64,000 nucleotides of DNA, taken from positions 311,053 to 375,052 of the forward strand of contig NZ_KQ034046.1 in NCBI RefSeq assembly GCF_000970855.1, given 5' to 3'. Within the stretch, counting starts at the first letter, position 1. Every line of letters starts with the position of its first letter. Made by a program: the position numbers and the translations under genes. The DNA is from Lactobacillus helsingborgensis. Lineage in GTDB: Bacteria > Bacillota > Bacilli > Lactobacillales > Lactobacillaceae. Below the pieces are notes generated by a model. It ran no database searches. It had not been told where the DNA came from and worked only from the letters and a program-made list of their open reading frames with translations. Shown here one piece after another: positions 16,088 through 25,469 of this stretch.

Positions 16088-17902
16088 ATGATGTCACAAG
16101 AAAGTTTAGTTACTGGTCAAAATACAGTAAAAAGTAAAAAATCAGTCAAAACTAGAGTGCAGCAATTTGGCACAGCGCTTTCGGGTATGATTATGCCTAA
16201 TATCTCAGCGATTATAGCTTGGGGCCTAATTACTGCTTTATTCATGGTTCCAGGTGGCTGGTTCCCTAACGCACATATTGCAGAGTTGATTAATCCAATG
16301 CTGCATTACTTATTACCATTGCTGATTGGCTATGTAGGCGGTCGGATGGTCTATGATGAGCGCGGAGCAGTTCTTGGCGCTATCGCCACCACCGGTGTTA
16401 TCGTCGGAGCCAAAGTACCAATGTTTCTTGGTGCGATGATTATGGGCCCTTTAGGCGGTTGGTGCATTAAGAAATTTGATCAATTATTTTTAGATAAAAT
16501 AAGAGCCGGTTTTGAAATGATTTATAAAAATTTCTCTGCCGGTATCATTGGTATTATTTTAGCCATTATTGGCCAATCCATCATTAATCCTTTAGTTGTC
16601 AGTGGGAGTAATTTAGCTGCTAAAGGTGTTTCTTGGATTATTTCCGTTCACTTATTGCCATTAGCCAACATTTTTATTGAACCAGCAAAGGTTCTATTCT
16701 TAAACAATGCTGTCGGTAACGGTATCTTGGTTCCCTTGGGTATCCAGCAAGCAGGACAGCTGGGTAAGTCAATGCTATTTTTACTGGAATCTAATCCTGG
16801 ACCCGGTTTAGGAATTTTATTAGCTTTTTGTCTTTACGGCAAAGGAAGTTCAAAGTCTTCTGCTCCCGGTGCAGTTATTATTCACTTTTTGGGTGGTGTT
16901 CATGAAATATACTTCCCCTATATTTTAATGAAACCTATTTTAATTATTCCAGCAATTTTAGCAGGTGTTTCAGGTACATTTACGTTCCAATTATTAGGTG
17001 CTGGTTTAAAAGCTGCTGCTTCACCGGGTTCGATTATTGCAATTTTACTGATGACGCCAAAAGGCAGCTATATAGCAAACCTAGCCGGAGTTTTGGTAGC
17101 AACTGTTGTCTCGTTTGTTTTATCTGCAATCATTTTAAAGCGGGATAAATCTTTAGGTGGTGACCTGGAAGAAAAGCAGGCACAAGTAGAGCAAATGAAA
17201 GCTGAATCCAAAGGAATTACCAATAATAATGCGGACTTCAGCAGATCTGGAAAGATTAACAAGATTATTTTTGCTTGTGATGCCGGAATGGGTTCATCTG
17301 CAATGGGCGCATCTTTACTTCGTGACAAATTGAAAAAAGAAGGAATTACTGATATTTCAGTTACCAATACTGCTATTCGTGATCTTAAACCTGAACCAAA
17401 TTTATTAGTTGTAACACAGAAAGAATTAGCAGATCGGGCTATTGCCCAAACTCCAGATGCAATGCACATTTCTGTAGGTAATTTTATGAGCAGCAGCCGC
17501 TATGATGAAATTGCTGCAATGCTCAAGCAGGAAACTAAAGAAAATAAACCTAGTGGCGCAGATAAGAATACAGCTGGAACTACTAGTCTTCTTGACGAGA
17601 TCGATTTTGACAGAGTCCAAAAAATATATTTCGTCAGCGGGAAAAATAATATAGGTTCAACTACCATGGCTGTAAGCTTATTCAATGATGAACTTGCCAA
17701 AACTCACCAGAAATTTGTTGCTGCCAGAAAAGCACTTGACGAAGTTGTTGATAGTGCAGATGAGCTGCTCATCACAACCAAACCTGTAGCAGAGCAGTTA
17801 GGTAGTCAAATAAGTAAAGCACAAGTGATTGTGGTTGATGATTTGCTAAAAAGTAAAGAACTAAAAGAATTGGTTCTTTATCTAAATGGTAAGGATGTGT
17901 AA
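16088..17902 (+). CDS. mtlA: Mannitol PTS permease EIICB MtlA with an extra degenerate IIB domain
   Basis: The 604-residue transporter imports mannitol as mannitol-1-phosphate. The EIIC membrane domain (about 1-350) includes VQQFGTALSGMIMPNISAII and the GGVHEIYFPY motif. The EIIB domain (about 390-485) carries the phosphorylated Cys397 in FACDAGMGSSAMG. A further C-terminal domain (about 510-604) repeats the IIB pattern as YFVSGKNNIGSTTMA, but with Ser517 where the cysteine should be. It looks like a duplicated, catalytically dead IIB. RBS AGAGGAGGAA precedes two adjacent ATG codons. It is the first gene of the operon, and mtlF follows after one base. Confidence 0.93.
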   Translation: MMSQESLVTGQNTVKSKKSVKTRVQQFGTALSGMIMPNISAIIAWGLITALFMVPGGWFPNAHIAELINPMLHYLLPLLIGYVGGRMVYDERGAVLGAIATTGVIVGAKVPMFLGAMIMGPLGGWCIKKFDQLFLDKIRAGFEMIYKNFSAGIIGIILAIIGQSIINPLVVSGSNLAAKGVSWIISVHLLPLANIFIEPAKVLFLNNAVGNGILVPLGIQQAGQLGKSMLFLLESNPGPGLGILLAFCLYGKGSSKSSAPGAVIIHFLGGVHEIYFPYILMKPILIIPAILAGVSGTFTFQLLGAGLKAAASPGSIIAILLMTPKGSYIANLAGVLVATVVSFVLSAIILKRDKSLGGDLEEKQAQVEQMKAESKGITNNNADFSRSGKINKIIFACDAGMGSSAMGASLLRDKLKKEGITDISVTNTAIRDLKPEPNLLVVTQKELADRAIAQTPDAMHISVGNFMSSSRYDEIAAMLKQETKENKPSGADKNTAGTTSLLDEIDFDRVQKIYFVSGKNNIGSTTMAVSLFNDELAKTHQKFVAARKALDEVVDSADELLITTKPVAEQLGSQISKAQVIVVDDLLKSKELKELVLYLNGKDV

Positions 17903-17903
17903 G

Positions 17904-18350
17904 ATGATGAACCTTGATCAAAATATGATAGTACTTAACCAAAAATTTGACACAAAAGAAGATGCAATTCGCGCAGCTGGACAGTTGTTAGTTGATGGTG
18001 GTTGTGTAAGCACTGATTATATTGACTCAATGATTGCTCGTAATAAGGAGCTTTCCACATACGTTGGCAACTTCATAGCTATTCCCCATGGTACAGAAGA
18101 AGGGAAAAAGTACATCAAAAAAACTGGTATTGCTTTTATTCAAGTTCCGGAGGGGATTGACTTCTCAGATGATCCAGCAAAAAAGCAAATTGTGACTGCC
18201 ATTTTTGGAATTGCGGGTATTAATAATGAGCATTTACAAGTTTTATCACAAATTGCATCATTTTGTGGACAGATTGACAATGTGGCTCACTTAGCAGACG
18301 CTCAATCAAAACAAGAAGTGATTGATTTATTGGAAGGAGCAAAAGATTGA
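17904..18350 (+). CDS. mtlF: Mannitol PTS EIIA component MtlF
   Basis: The roughly 148-residue EIIA of the fructose-mannitol family passes phosphate from HPr to MtlA. The phosphorylated His62 lies in [15 protein letters not shown], followed by [14 protein letters not shown] chose ATG 17904, one base after the mtlA stop, because AAGGA sits eight bases before it. The in-frame ATG at 17886 would overlap mtlA and add six atypical residues. Its stop overlaps the mtlD start (TGATG). Confidence 0.94.
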   Translation: MMNLDQNMIVLNQKFDTKEDAIRAAGQLLVDGGCVSTDYIDSMIARNKELSTYVGNFIAIPHGTEEGKKYIKKTGIAFIQVPEGIDFSDDPAKKQIVTAIFGIAGINNEHLQVLSQIASFCGQIDNVAHLADAQSKQEVIDLLEGAKD

Positions 18351-19498
18351 TGAAAGCAGTTCATTTTGGAGCAGGTAATATTGGTAGAGGCTTTATTGGA
18401 GAAACTCTTGCCGCTAATGATTTTGCAATTACATTTGTTGACGTTAACGACACCATCATTAACGAACTTAATAAACGTAAAGAATACACCATTGAACTGG
18501 CTGCAGAAGAACAACAGAAAATTACTGTTAAAAATGTTTGTGGCATAAATAATGGGCAAAATCCAGAAGAAGTGGTCACTGCCATTGCTCACACAGATTT
18601 AGTGACGACTGCTATTGGACCCAAGATTTTGCAGTTTATTGCTCCACTGATTGCACAAGGGATCAGTGCCCGTAAGAATGCTGGCAATGAGGAAAAACTT
18701 GACTGCATAGCTTGTGAGAATATGATTGGCGGTTCACAATTATTAAAAAAGGAAGTCTATCAGCATTTAAATGAAGATGAAAAAGAATACTGCCAGCACT
18801 ATATTGGCTTTCCCAATGCAGCAGTAGACCGTATTGTTCCTTTACAAAAGCATGATGATCCGCTCCTTGTTTCGGTGGAGCCATTTAAAGAATGGATAGT
18901 TGATGAATCTCAGATGGCTAATCCTTCTTTAAAATTAACTGGAGTTGATTATGCACCTGATTTGGAACCATACATTGAGCGCAAATTATTTTCGGTTAAT
19001 ACTGGGCATGCTACGGTTGCCTACACTGGAAAAACTTTAGGCTACACCGATATTGGCGAAGCGATTAAGGATGAACGAGTATTAAACCAGCTAAAAGGTG
19101 TTTTACAAGAAACTGGCGCTCTGCTGATTGCTAAATGGCACTTTGATCCCGCTCAACATGCACAGTACCAAAAGAAAATTATTCAGCGTTTTGAAAATCC
19201 ATACATTTCCGATACTATAGCTCGCGTCGGACGCACCCCAATTCGCAAGTTAGGTTATGATGAAAGATTTATCAGACCAATTCGTGAAGCTAAGAAACGG
19301 GGATTAAAGTATGACAAGTTGCTTGAAACCGTAGCTAAAATATACCAGTTTGATGTTCCAAGTGATGATGAAAGTGTCAAACTACAACAGTTAATCCAGA
19401 ATAAATTTGCCGAAGTAGTTAAGCAAACAACCAGCTTGCAAGATCAAGATTTGATTGGTGAAATTGCTACTCAAATATCAGCAGAATTTAAAAAATAA
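18350..19498 (+). CDS. mtlD: Mannitol-1-phosphate 5-dehydrogenase MtlD
   Basis: This 382-residue enzyme oxidises mannitol-1-phosphate to fructose-6-phosphate with NAD. The N-terminal [13 protein letters not shown] nucleotide-binding motif is diagnostic. Later motifs are [23 protein letters not shown] and [10 protein letters not shown] with the KERKL-like catalytic region ([13 protein letters not shown]). The start ATG overlaps the mtlF stop with RBS GGAAGGAG. Length and motifs are complete. Confidence 0.96.
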   Translation: MKAVHFGAGNIGRGFIGETLAANDFAITFVDVNDTIINELNKRKEYTIELAAEEQQKITVKNVCGINNGQNPEEVVTAIAHTDLVTTAIGPKILQFIAPLIAQGISARKNAGNEEKLDCIACENMIGGSQLLKKEVYQHLNEDEKEYCQHYIGFPNAAVDRIVPLQKHDDPLLVSVEPFKEWIVDESQMANPSLKLTGVDYAPDLEPYIERKLFSVNTGHATVAYTGKTLGYTDIGEAIKDERVLNQLKGVLQETGALLIAKWHFDPAQHAQYQKKIIQRFENPYISDTIARVGRTPIRKLGYDERFIRPIREAKKRGLKYDKLLETVAKIYQFDVPSDDESVKLQQLIQNKFAEVVKQTTSLQDQDLIGEIATQISAEFKK

Positions 19499-19515
19499 AT
19501 TAATTTAATGTATTA

Positions 19516-19560
19516 AAAACAGCCGTTATATAGTTTAATCATATTAATGGCTGTTTTCTT
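19516..19560 (+). terminator. Terminator between mtlD and mtlR
   Basis: AAAACAGCC pairs with GGCTGTTTT around a 24-base AT-rich loop and is followed by a short T-rich tail. It may reduce rather than block readthrough into the regulator gene. Confidence 0.6.
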
Positions 19561-19599
19561 AATTAAATGTATTATCGCATATTTAGCAAGAGTAGAAAA

Positions 19600-21645
19600 A
19601 TGGTTGTATTTACAGAGCGACAGCAGAAAATTTTGTTAAAGTTAATTAATAATAAAAATGGCCTGTCTTTAGCTGAATTGGAACAACAACTTGGTATTAG
19701 CCAGAGAACGTTATACAGAGAATTTGCAGATTTAAGACCAAGTTTACGGCAAGAAGGAGCAGTACTGACCAGCAAAAATAGTATTTATCAAGTTGAGGGT
19801 AGTGCTGCAACATTAAATAATATTGAAATAAGCTTGGCGGGGCAGAAAAATACACTTTATTTAGCTACTCCTTCAAGACAGAATGCGGTAATTTGCATCT
19901 TACTATTAAGCACTGCCGAAATGAAGATTAATAATTTAGCATTAACTCTGGAAGTGAGTCAGGGCACAATTCAAAGGGATTTAGACGCAGTGGCTAAATC
20001 ACTCAAGGCGTATGGCTTGTCACTAGTACGTAAAAAAGGCGTCGGAATTTTAATTAGTGGTTCCGAAGAAATCCGCAGATATCTTTTTTGCAGAATAGTT
20101 TTGCAAGAAATAAATGAATATCAATTTTTACAAGGATTAGCAAATAACGAAATAACGGGTAATTTATTTGCCGTTCTTATTCCTACTGATCTCTTATTAG
20201 AATGTTATCAAACTCTAGCAGATTGTGTTTTGCCTCAACTTACAGGAATTTATGACAGACAGACCATCTCTTTAGTTTTAATGTTTTCTTTATCGTTATA
20301 CCGTTTTAAGAATGGTTGCGTTTTAACTAATACAGTAGACAATAATATAAAGCCTAAATATGTCAAACTTGTAAAAGATTTTTTAACAAGACTAAAATAT
20401 CATGATCTTGGCCACAAGTTAACCGAGAATGAAATCAACTTTCTGGCACTGCAATTGCAAAATAGTGATCGGATAAAAACTCCTAGTAATATTGATGACA
20501 TGGATTTATCACTTTCACTTCAAGTTAAGGAGTTCGTATCGTTGGTATCTACTGCCTATGGTTGGGATTTTACACGTAATCCAGATTTTTCTGAAAAAAT
20601 TACCCTTCATATAAAAAGCCTGTTGCAGAAATCACAGCCTGTGTTGCCTGAGAATAGTTTAGAGTCAATTACATATTTAACCGAAAAGTACCAAAAGCTA
20701 ATCACTGTTATTAGTGAAAAATGGGCTGAAGTATTTACAAATAAAAAGCTTCATCAGTACGAAAAGCAACTATTGCTTTTGTATTTTGCCAATGAAATTG
20801 AAAACCATAAATATCGTCAAGGCCTAAGTGCCCTGGTAATTTGCGAAAATGGTTTTTCAACATCACAAATCTTAAAGAGTCGATTGCAACAGGAAATTCC
20901 AGAACTCACTCAAATTGATACGACTAAAATAACTAAGTTAAATCAAATTGAACTGGCCAATTATGATATTATTTTGACCACAGTTGATTTGCCCGGGTTT
21001 GCTAGAGATTATCTGGTTGTCAGTCCCTTGCTCTTAAACGATGAGGCGCAAAAAATAAGAAATTACTTGCAGACATACCAATATCAGAATGCTAATTTTA
21101 AGCAGGATAATAGTCAGCAGGCTTTGAAACAGCTGCAAGAAAGAAAAAAGGAACTTGACCTTTATCTTGATTTAATTGATAATGTGCAACTTTTTACGTA
21201 TCAAAATAATGAAGAACAAACTCTTAAAGAGGTCATTAAAGGCGTTATAGATTTACTGCCTTCAGCTATAATTATTGATTCGCAGCAGGTGGCGCAAAAA
21301 TTATTTAAGCGTATTAACCAGTCTCCCGTGGGTATTCCCCATAGCAGTTTAGCTCTTGTTCACGCCAGTAGTTCGGCTGTCAGAAAGGCTTACGTTGCTG
21401 TGTGCCAGCTGCAGACAGTGGTGAAAATGAAGGCAATGGATTATGACGAGGTCAGAGTAAAAAGATTTCTGCTACTTTTAGCACCAAGCAAAAGCAATAA
21501 GGTTGAAACTAAAGCATTGGGCACGGTCAGCAGTACGCTGGTAATGAATAATGATAGTGTCAGTTTATTTGAAAAAGGTGATACCAGTGACTTAAAAGAG
21601 TTTTTAGCAGAAAATTTTTGGACTTTATTAGAGCAAAAAGATTAA
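19600..21645 (+). CDS. mtlR: PRD-containing mannitol operon activator MtlR
   Basis: The regulator of about 681 residues has N-terminal helix-turn-helix modules (FTERQQKILLKLIN..., LSLAELEQQLGISQRTLYREF; a second around KINNLALTLEVSQGTIQRD). Two PTS regulation domains (about 170-390) follow, then an EIIB-Gat-like domain with the cysteine in ALVICENGFSTSQIL. The C-terminal EIIA-like domain carries the histidine in VGIPHSSLALVH. HPr and EII phosphorylation of these sites sets its activity, so mannitol flux controls transcription. It follows mtlD on the same strand. I start at ATG 19600 (MVVFTERQQ); the upstream ATG 19567 lacks an RBS. Confidence 0.9.
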   Translation: MVVFTERQQKILLKLINNKNGLSLAELEQQLGISQRTLYREFADLRPSLRQEGAVLTSKNSIYQVEGSAATLNNIEISLAGQKNTLYLATPSRQNAVICILLLSTAEMKINNLALTLEVSQGTIQRDLDAVAKSLKAYGLSLVRKKGVGILISGSEEIRRYLFCRIVLQEINEYQFLQGLANNEITGNLFAVLIPTDLLLECYQTLADCVLPQLTGIYDRQTISLVLMFSLSLYRFKNGCVLTNTVDNNIKPKYVKLVKDFLTRLKYHDLGHKLTENEINFLALQLQNSDRIKTPSNIDDMDLSLSLQVKEFVSLVSTAYGWDFTRNPDFSEKITLHIKSLLQKSQPVLPENSLESITYLTEKYQKLITVISEKWAEVFTNKKLHQYEKQLLLLYFANEIENHKYRQGLSALVICENGFSTSQILKSRLQQEIPELTQIDTTKITKLNQIELANYDIILTTVDLPGFARDYLVVSPLLLNDEAQKIRNYLQTYQYQNANFKQDNSQQALKQLQERKKELDLYLDLIDNVQLFTYQNNEEQTLKEVIKGVIDLLPSAIIIDSQQVAQKLFKRINQSPVGIPHSSLALVHASSSAVRKAYVAVCQLQTVVKMKAMDYDEVRVKRFLLLLAPSKSNKVETKALGTVSSTLVMNNDSVSLFEKGDTSDLKEFLAENFWTLLEQKD

Positions 21646-21658
21646 AGAAAATTTCAAA

Positions 21659-21683
21659 CACCCTTTTTCCAGGGTGCTTTTTA
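21659..21683 (+). terminator. Terminator of mtlR
   Basis: CACCCT and AGGGTG pair around TTTTTCC and are followed by CTTTTTAT, 13 bp after the mtlR stop. Confidence 0.75.
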
Positions 21684-21689
21684 TATTAA

Positions 21690-21753
21690 AAAAATCAAGC
21701 TTTAAGAAAGTATTGCTAACTTGCAAGTAGTTTCCTCTGTGCTTGATTTTTGA
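21690..21753 (-). terminator. Terminator of sorE
   Basis: On the minus strand AAAAATCAAGC and GCTTGATTTTTTT pair across a 40-base loop, ending in a T run. It lies 23 bp past the sorE stop. Confidence 0.65.
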
Positions 21754-21775
21754 AAATTTTATTTTAGAAGGGAAT

Positions 21776-23011
21776 TTAGATGTCCGGCATATTATTTAAA
21801 ATCCACTGTTCTGCTTCGTGGGACCAGATGCCGTTGTGCTTTTTGAGAATCTTACCTAACTCTGAATCAGGGTCTACTTTAGCTAACTCTATCCGATCAA
21901 ATTTCTTGTGGGTATAAATCAGCTTTTTGCCACCACCAATTTCAGGTTGTGACAAGGTGGTTTCAGCAGCAGCGTTTAGACCTAAGACATGAGTAATGAC
22001 TTTGGCCACGTCCAATTTGTGCTCGGCAATTAATTTAGCTGCTTTAGCTTCGTTTTCTGCATTACCACCCGAAGTACCAACAACGTGGGTAAAGTTGTAG
22101 TGGATATCATAGAAGTTGAGGTCAGCAGAAAATGATTTATCGACTGGTCCAGCGAACTGGTTAAGGCAGGCATCGGTATTCATTAAACGCCCAGCCATTT
22201 CAGCCAGTGGCTTGACACTAATCATTAAGAACAAGTCATCGTATTTTTCGTTATTTACTTTGGCATTCAATAATTTCTCTTGTTCGTCAATTGACAAGCC
22301 CTTAGTATTGACGAAATGAACTTCGACTTCGTCTGACGGGTAGAGTTCCTTAGCCCTATCTAATTTTGCCTGATCAATATCGGTTACAACTAGTCGTTTA
22401 GGTTTGGTATCAGCGTGAAGTGCATAATCAATAGCCAGCAGCCCCATAGGTCCGGTTCCGCCCACAATTAACATGTTGCCGCCTGCTTTAATTCCCATTT
22501 TGTGGTTGTAAGTATGGGGAATGAGGTGGTATTGGGCGTCAAACGCAGCAATGACGCAGCTGACCGGCTCACATAAAGAACCTTCATAATAAGAATCGCC
22601 CTTAAATGGAATGAGGCAGCCTAATTCCATCACTTCATTCGGAATAATGATGTAAGTCGCATCACCGCCAATATAAGGATATGAATAGCCCGGGACAAAT
22701 GGTGTGTCGTCTCTAGCTAAATTTGGTTGCACAACGAAGTCTTCATTTTCGTGAAACTGATCTTGCCACTTAGAACCAACTTTTAAAATTTTGCCTGAAA
22801 ATTCGTGTCCCACCATAATGGGATGATCTTTTAAATTATTAGGCGTCTTTTTGTGATCCTCACCCTCTTTGGCTAATTTCCAAGAAGACATGCACATTGA
22901 ATCGGACATAACTTCAGCCAGGATCTCATTGTCTTTTATTTCAGGTAATGAGACCTCATCAATTTTCATATTGTCTTTGCCGTATAATCGTAAAGCTTTG
23001 CTTAAAACCAT
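21776..23011 (-). CDS. sorE: L-sorbose-1-phosphate reductase (zinc-type dehydrogenase) SorE
   Basis: This 411-residue medium-chain dehydrogenase has the zinc-alcohol-dehydrogenase pattern: a GHEFSG motif near residue 71, a PCEPVS-like EGSLCEPVSCVIAAF stretch, and the nucleotide-binding MLIVGGTGPMGLLA. In the L-sorbose pathway of Lactobacillus casei, SorE reduces L-sorbose-1-phosphate to sorbitol-6-phosphate. The neighbouring sorR, sorF and mannose-family PTS make this assignment strong. It lies downstream of sorR on the minus strand, with its own operator/cre region between them. RBS AAGGAG precedes the ATG. Confidence 0.88.
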   Translation of the reverse strand: MVLSKALRLYGKDNMKIDEVSLPEIKDNEILAEVMSDSMCMSSWKLAKEGEDHKKTPNNLKDHPIMVGHEFSGKILKVGSKWQDQFHENEDFVVQPNLARDDTPFVPGYSYPYIGGDATYIIIPNEVMELGCLIPFKGDSYYEGSLCEPVSCVIAAFDAQYHLIPHTYNHKMGIKAGGNMLIVGGTGPMGLLAIDYALHADTKPKRLVVTDIDQAKLDRAKELYPSDEVEVHFVNTKGLSIDEQEKLLNAKVNNEKYDDLFLMISVKPLAEMAGRLMNTDACLNQFAGPVDKSFSADLNFYDIHYNFTHVVGTSGGNAENEAKAAKLIAEHKLDVAKVITHVLGLNAAAETTLSQPEIGGGKKLIYTHKKFDRIELAKVDPDSELGKILKKHNGIWSHEAEQWILNNMPDI

Positions 23012-23042
23012 TTTTAATCTCCTTAATGCTAAAAAACAGAAA

Positions 23043-23118
23043 GCGCTAACTTCACAAATGATACTAATAAATATTTACTGCAATTGCAATATGATTTAGC
23101 TTTATTGCACAAATGTGA
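23043..23118 (-). promoter_or_regulatory. sorE upstream region: SorR-type operators and cre-like site
   Basis: GCACAAATGTGA (23107-23118) and TCACAAATGATA (23052-23063) match the inverted repeat TCACA-NN-TGTGA seen upstream of sorF. GAAAGCGCTAAC (about 23040-23051) resembles a CcpA cre site. Together they suggest that sorE is regulated by the sorbose regulator and by catabolite repression. Confidence 0.6.
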
Positions 23119-23119
23119 T

Positions 23120-24067
23120 TTAACTACATAAATCACGAATACCCAACGCGGTAATATCCGTGGTAATTAGAACATCTAAAATATGGGCGTTGAGAGCACC
23201 TAAAATTGATTTTATTTTATTTTTGCCACATGCGATTCCTATAACGGTTGGGACTTTTTTCAGCTCGTCCAGGTTCATGCTAATAATATGATATTTGGAT
23301 GAACTGATAATTTTACCATTCTCAGAAAAGGGGCGGGAAAGAATATCGCCTACGGCATTAGTTTCACTGAAAATGGTGGCGAAACTAGAATTTTTATAAA
23401 ATTCCTGCCACTGTTCCATATCAATTATTAAATTACTACCAATACCGACAATGGCATAGTCAAGATTTTGCCAGAGGTTAAAAATAAGCTGATTATTAGG
23501 GTTAGACATTAATTCATCTTGTAAACTCTGAGAACTGACTATCGCAGGACAATTGAGTGTTTCGCTTTTTGCGTTTAGTTTTTCACTCAAAAGGTAAGCC
23601 AAACGATTCGACTGATAATCATTCTTGAGTCTCCCTGCTGGTCCACCAACTAAAGGGACAACCACGATACCGTGCTTTTCGCTTTTAGCTGGCATGGCCT
23701 GAAAGGCATGCGCTAATGTCCTGCCCCAAGAAATACCCACAATTGAATTGCTGCTAATTGTGCTTGCGAGATAATTGGCCGCAAAATTGCCCAGAGTTTT
23801 TAAATTTAAATCATTAATATTTTCAGGCACAATTAGAGCCTCTTTTAAATTGAATTTTTTCACAAGGAAGTCTTGCAGGTCGGTAAAATCTTGCGAACCT
23901 GAAGTAACTGTTATTTTTACCAGCCCGAGCTTTCTAGCTTCTTTTAACATTCTGCTGATTTGGCTTCTATGAATATGGACTTTTTTTGCAATTTCTTCTT
24001 GTGTAAGACCATTTATATAATAAAGCTTTGAAACTGAAATGAGTTGGTTTATTAAATTTTCTTCCAT
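23120..24067 (-). CDS. sorR: SorC-family transcriptional regulator of sorbose genes
   Basis: The 315-residue regulator has an N-terminal helix-turn-helix (YINGLTQEEIAKKVHIHRSQ, then ISRMLKEARKLGLV) joined to a sugar-phosphate-binding domain. That domain carries VGISWGRTLAHAF, VVPLVGGPAGR and a late IGIACGKNKIKSIL. This is the SorC/DeoR-like architecture that senses sugar phosphates. It is divergent from sorF-PTS and followed by sorE. TCACA/TGTGA repeats flank the gene on both sides, which fits control of both transcription units and of itself. Confidence 0.9.
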   Translation of the reverse strand: MEENLINQLISVSKLYYINGLTQEEIAKKVHIHRSQISRMLKEARKLGLVKITVTSGSQDFTDLQDFLVKKFNLKEALIVPENINDLNLKTLGNFAANYLASTISSNSIVGISWGRTLAHAFQAMPAKSEKHGIVVVPLVGGPAGRLKNDYQSNRLAYLLSEKLNAKSETLNCPAIVSSQSLQDELMSNPNNQLIFNLWQNLDYAIVGIGSNLIIDMEQWQEFYKNSSFATIFSETNAVGDILSRPFSENGKIISSSKYHIISMNLDELKKVPTVIGIACGKNKIKSILGALNAHILDVLITTDITALGIRDLCS

Positions 24068-24123
24068 AGTATATTGACCTTTTTAATTTAACAATAAAAT
24101 TTAAAATACATCTTTATTATAAA

Positions 24124-24233
24124 TCACATTTGTGAAAATTACCACAATATTATTGAATGTTACCCCATTAGTTGCTATATTTTTAGTTAAGATAGCGCTA
24201 ACAAAAATACTAAATTTATTATTCACATTTGTT
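24124..24233 (+). promoter_or_regulatory. sorR-sorF intergenic control region
   Basis: Two copies of the operator occur: TCACATTTGTGA (24124-24135) and TCACATTTGTTA (24223-24234). Between them AGATAGCGCTAACA (24190-24203) resembles a cre site. The divergent sorR and sorF promoters must lie here. The pattern predicts sorbose-dependent activation plus CcpA repression. Confidence 0.65.
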
Positions 24234-24249
24234 AAAAGGAGATAATAAT

Positions 24250-25050
24250 ATGGAAAATTGGATTGATTTGGCTAAGAAAACATACATTGTAACTGGTGGT
24301 TCTTCGGGAATTGGCGATGCAATTGTGAAAGAATTACTAGCAAACGGTGCCAATGTTGTTGATGCAGATTTAAATCCATCCCAAATCAATGATAATCATT
24401 TGCTTTACGTAAAATGTGACGTCACTTCACCTGAAGATGTTACTAATGTTATTAATCAAACTAAAACTAAATTTGGTCAGACTGATGGCTTAGTAAATAA
24501 TGCCGGCATCAATTTACCAAGATTACTGGTTGACGAAAAAGAGCCTGAAAGCAAATATGAAATGCACCTAAATGACTTTAAAAAGATGTTTGCTGTAAAT
24601 GTGCAAAGCGTTTACTTGTTATCCCAAGCCGTTGCCCGTGAACTAGTGCAAAAGCAAAAGGGCGTAATTGTGAACATGTCATCAGAGGCTGGTCTAGAAG
24701 GCTCCCAGGGACAAAGCATTTATTCTGCAACCAAGGGCGCAATTAATGGCTTTACCAGATCATGGGCAAAGGAATTAGGCAGATTTAATGTGCGTGTCGT
24801 TGGTGTTGCACCGGGCATTTTAGAGGCAACTGGTTTGCGGACACCTGCTTATGAAGAAGCTCTGGCATATACCAGAAATATCACTGTTGAACAGTTAAGA
24901 AAAGGTTATTCAAGTACTTCAACCACTCCCCTTGGCAGAAGTGGCAAATTGTCAGAAGTAGCAGATTTAGTGAGCTACCTTTTGTCTGACAGAGCCAGTT
25001 ATATTACTGGGGTCACAATTAATGTTGCAGGTGGAAAATCAAGGGGTTAA
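24250..25050 (+). CDS. sorF: Sorbitol-6-phosphate 2-dehydrogenase (SDR) SorF
   Basis: This 266-residue SDR should oxidise D-sorbitol-6-phosphate to fructose-6-phosphate, the last step of L-sorbose use. It has TGGSSGIG near residue 16, NNAGINLPR, the catalytic Ser in VNMSSEAG, YSATKGAI, and a C-terminal TINVAGGKSRG. I use ATG 24250 because AAAGGAG lies eight bases before it; the TTG at 24229 would start inside the operator. It is the first gene of the PTS operon, and the EIIA start follows after two bases. Sorbitol-specific function is inferred from context. Confidence 0.88.
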   Translation: MENWIDLAKKTYIVTGGSSGIGDAIVKELLANGANVVDADLNPSQINDNHLLYVKCDVTSPEDVTNVINQTKTKFGQTDGLVNNAGINLPRLLVDEKEPESKYEMHLNDFKKMFAVNVQSVYLLSQAVARELVQKQKGVIVNMSSEAGLEGSQGQSIYSATKGAINGFTRSWAKELGRFNVRVVGVAPGILEATGLRTPAYEEALAYTRNITVEQLRKGYSSTSTTPLGRSGKLSEVADLVSYLLSDRASYITGVTINVAGGKSRG

Positions 25051-25052
25051 AG

Positions 25053-25469
25053 ATGAAAGTTATTTTAATTGGTCATGGTAAAACAGGTGTTGCTTTTAAA
25101 GAAGCTGTGGAAATGATCTTTGGCAAAGCCGAAAATTTGATAGCTTTAACATTTGCTCCAGGAGAAGGGCTTGAAGATGTTTGTAACAAAATTATCACTG
25201 CCAGCTCAGGCATTCCCAGTGAACAAATCTTAATCGTAACAGATCTATATTCTGGCACACCATATAATGCCGCGGCCAGTTTGGTTTTAAAGGGAAAAGC
25301 AAAAGACGTAATAGCAGGGATGTCGCTGCCAATTTTATTAGAAATTGTAACTAAGATGAATAGCACCTCAATTACAGATATAGTTAAAGGAATTTTGCAG
25401 GATTCTGGCACCTTTACCACAGCTTTAAGTGCAGAAATGCAAAAACAAGAAGAGGAGGATGATTTTTAA
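25053..25469 (+). CDS. sorA: Mannose-family PTS EIIA (sorbose)
   Basis: The 138-residue EIIA of the mannose family has its phosphorylated His8 in ILIGHGKTGVAFK. The VTDLYSGTPYNAA strand-loop is typical of this fold. It accepts phosphate from HPr and passes it to the separate EIIB. The acidic tail EEEDDF is usual for free EIIA. The stop overlaps the EIIB start by one base (TAATG). Its position in the sorbose operon fixes its role. Confidence 0.9.
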   Translation: MKVILIGHGKTGVAFKEAVEMIFGKAENLIALTFAPGEGLEDVCNKIITASSGIPSEQILIVTDLYSGTPYNAAASLVLKGKAKDVIAGMSLPILLEIVTKMNSTSITDIVKGILQDSGTFTTALSAEMQKQEEEDDF

